From: Pseudomonadota bacterium
GTDB lineage: Bacteria; Pseudomonadota; Alphaproteobacteria; Rhodospirillales; UBA2165
Assembly: GCA_027592155.1 (NCBI GenBank)
Contig: JAQCKY010000178.1
Coordinates: 1-5,869 of the forward strand
Direction: 5' to 3'
DNA length: 5,869 nucleotides
Below are positions 5,383-5,869 of this stretch, in pieces. Numbering within the stretch: position 1 is the stretch's first letter; each line of letters begins with the position of its first letter. The notes below the pieces were generated by a model, which was not told the DNA's origin, did no database searches, and saw only the letters and a program-made list of their open reading frames with translations. The translations under genes and the position numbers were made by a program.

Positions 5383-5869
5383 ACCGGTGATCGGCGCCGA
5401 CGGCGTCCGCGACATTGTCGAAGCCATCGGCCTTCAGCCGCTCCGAAAGCCCCCGCGCGATGTCGGCGAAAATGCCCAAGCCTTTATAGGTCATCGCGCT
5501 ATAGAGCTGGACGAGAGAGGCACCGGCCCTGATCTTTGCGTAGGCCTCCGCCGCCGATCCAACACCGCCCACCCCGATCAAAGGAATGCGCCCCTGGGTC
5601 CGGCCGTATAGTTCGTGGAGAACCTTTGTCGATGGCTCAAAGAGGGGTTGGCCGCTCAACCCGCCGGCTTCCGCGGCGTGCGGGCTCGCAAGCGTATCCG
5701 GCCGATCTATGGTGGTGTTCGTCGCGATCACCCCGTCGATTTCGAGTTCCATCACCACGTCCGCTATGTCCGAAATCTGGGCATCGGACAGATCGGGGGC
5801 AATTTTAACCAACAAGGGTGGATTATTGTGGCCGGTTGCCTGTTCGCGGGCCGCTTTCGCAGCCAATAA
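5381..5869 (-). CDS. pyrD: Dihydroorotate dehydrogenase (quinone), C-terminal part
   Basis: This flavoenzyme oxidises dihydroorotate to orotate in pyrimidine synthesis, passing electrons to membrane quinones. The frame is open to the right edge, so the N-terminal half is outside the window; 162 residues are visible. Counting from the window edge, the family blocks are LLVKIAPDLSDAQ with its FMN-contacting Lys (18-30), GVIATNTTIDR (45-55), the GGLSGQPLFEPS block (68-79), the FMN phosphate-binding PLIGVGGVGSAAEAYAKI (94-111), AGASLVQLYSAMTYKG (113-128), and a final helix ending in DAVGADHR. The GGLSG and QLYSA-YKG pattern fits class 2 (membrane, quinone) rather than class 1, as expected in Proteobacteria. 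A TTG near the edge is just an internal Leu codon, not the start. The gene converges on the membrane-protein gene with a 4-base gap. Confidence 0.95.
   Translation of the reverse strand, partial: LLAAKAAREQATGHNNPPLLVKIAPDLSDAQISDIADVVMELEIDGVIATNTTIDRPDTLASPHAAEAGGLSGQPLFEPSTKVLHELYGRTQGRIPLIGVGGVGSAAEAYAKIRAGASLVQLYSAMTYKGLGIFADIARGLSERLKADGFDNVADAVGADHR

Overview
The window looks like chromosomal DNA from an alphaproteobacterium, with a Rhodospirillales-like flavour. This rests on family resemblance rather than a search: a short NAD kinase of about 255 residues, an FdhD with a Ser-Gly-Cys-Ala-Gln-Gly motif, and a class 2 PyrD. Base composition is moderate to high GC with no obvious composition break. 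I see no mobile element, tRNA, rRNA or CRISPR array.

Left half (about 1-1875, minus strand): three genes read leftward in the order fdhD, mobA, then an unrecognised gene cut by the window edge. The fdhD stop and the mobA start share a GTGA overlap, and only 24 bases separate mobA from the third gene, so they look like one transcription unit. FdhD supplies sulfur to the molybdenum cofactor of formate dehydrogenase. MobA adds GMP to molybdopterin to make the MGD form of the cofactor.

Middle (about 1876-3433): a divergent intergenic region leads to a small plus-strand gene of 75 codons that I do not recognise, with a good ribosome binding site. It is followed by moaA, the radical-SAM enzyme of the first step of molybdenum cofactor synthesis. 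The first step (MoaA), the nucleotide attachment (MobA) and the sulfuration step (FdhD) therefore sit within about 3 kb, on opposite strands around the small gene.

Right half (about 3434-5869): nadK (NAD kinase) is followed by an AbrB-family membrane protein through a second GTGA overlap. That gene converges on the 3' part of pyrD (dihydroorotate dehydrogenase), which enters from the right edge. Only 4 bases separate the two stop codons, and a small perfect hairpin spans them.

I found no convincing new biological system. The items most worth a second look are the small gene at 2034-2261, the partial unknown gene at 1-349 downstream of mobA, and the compact overlapping ends.
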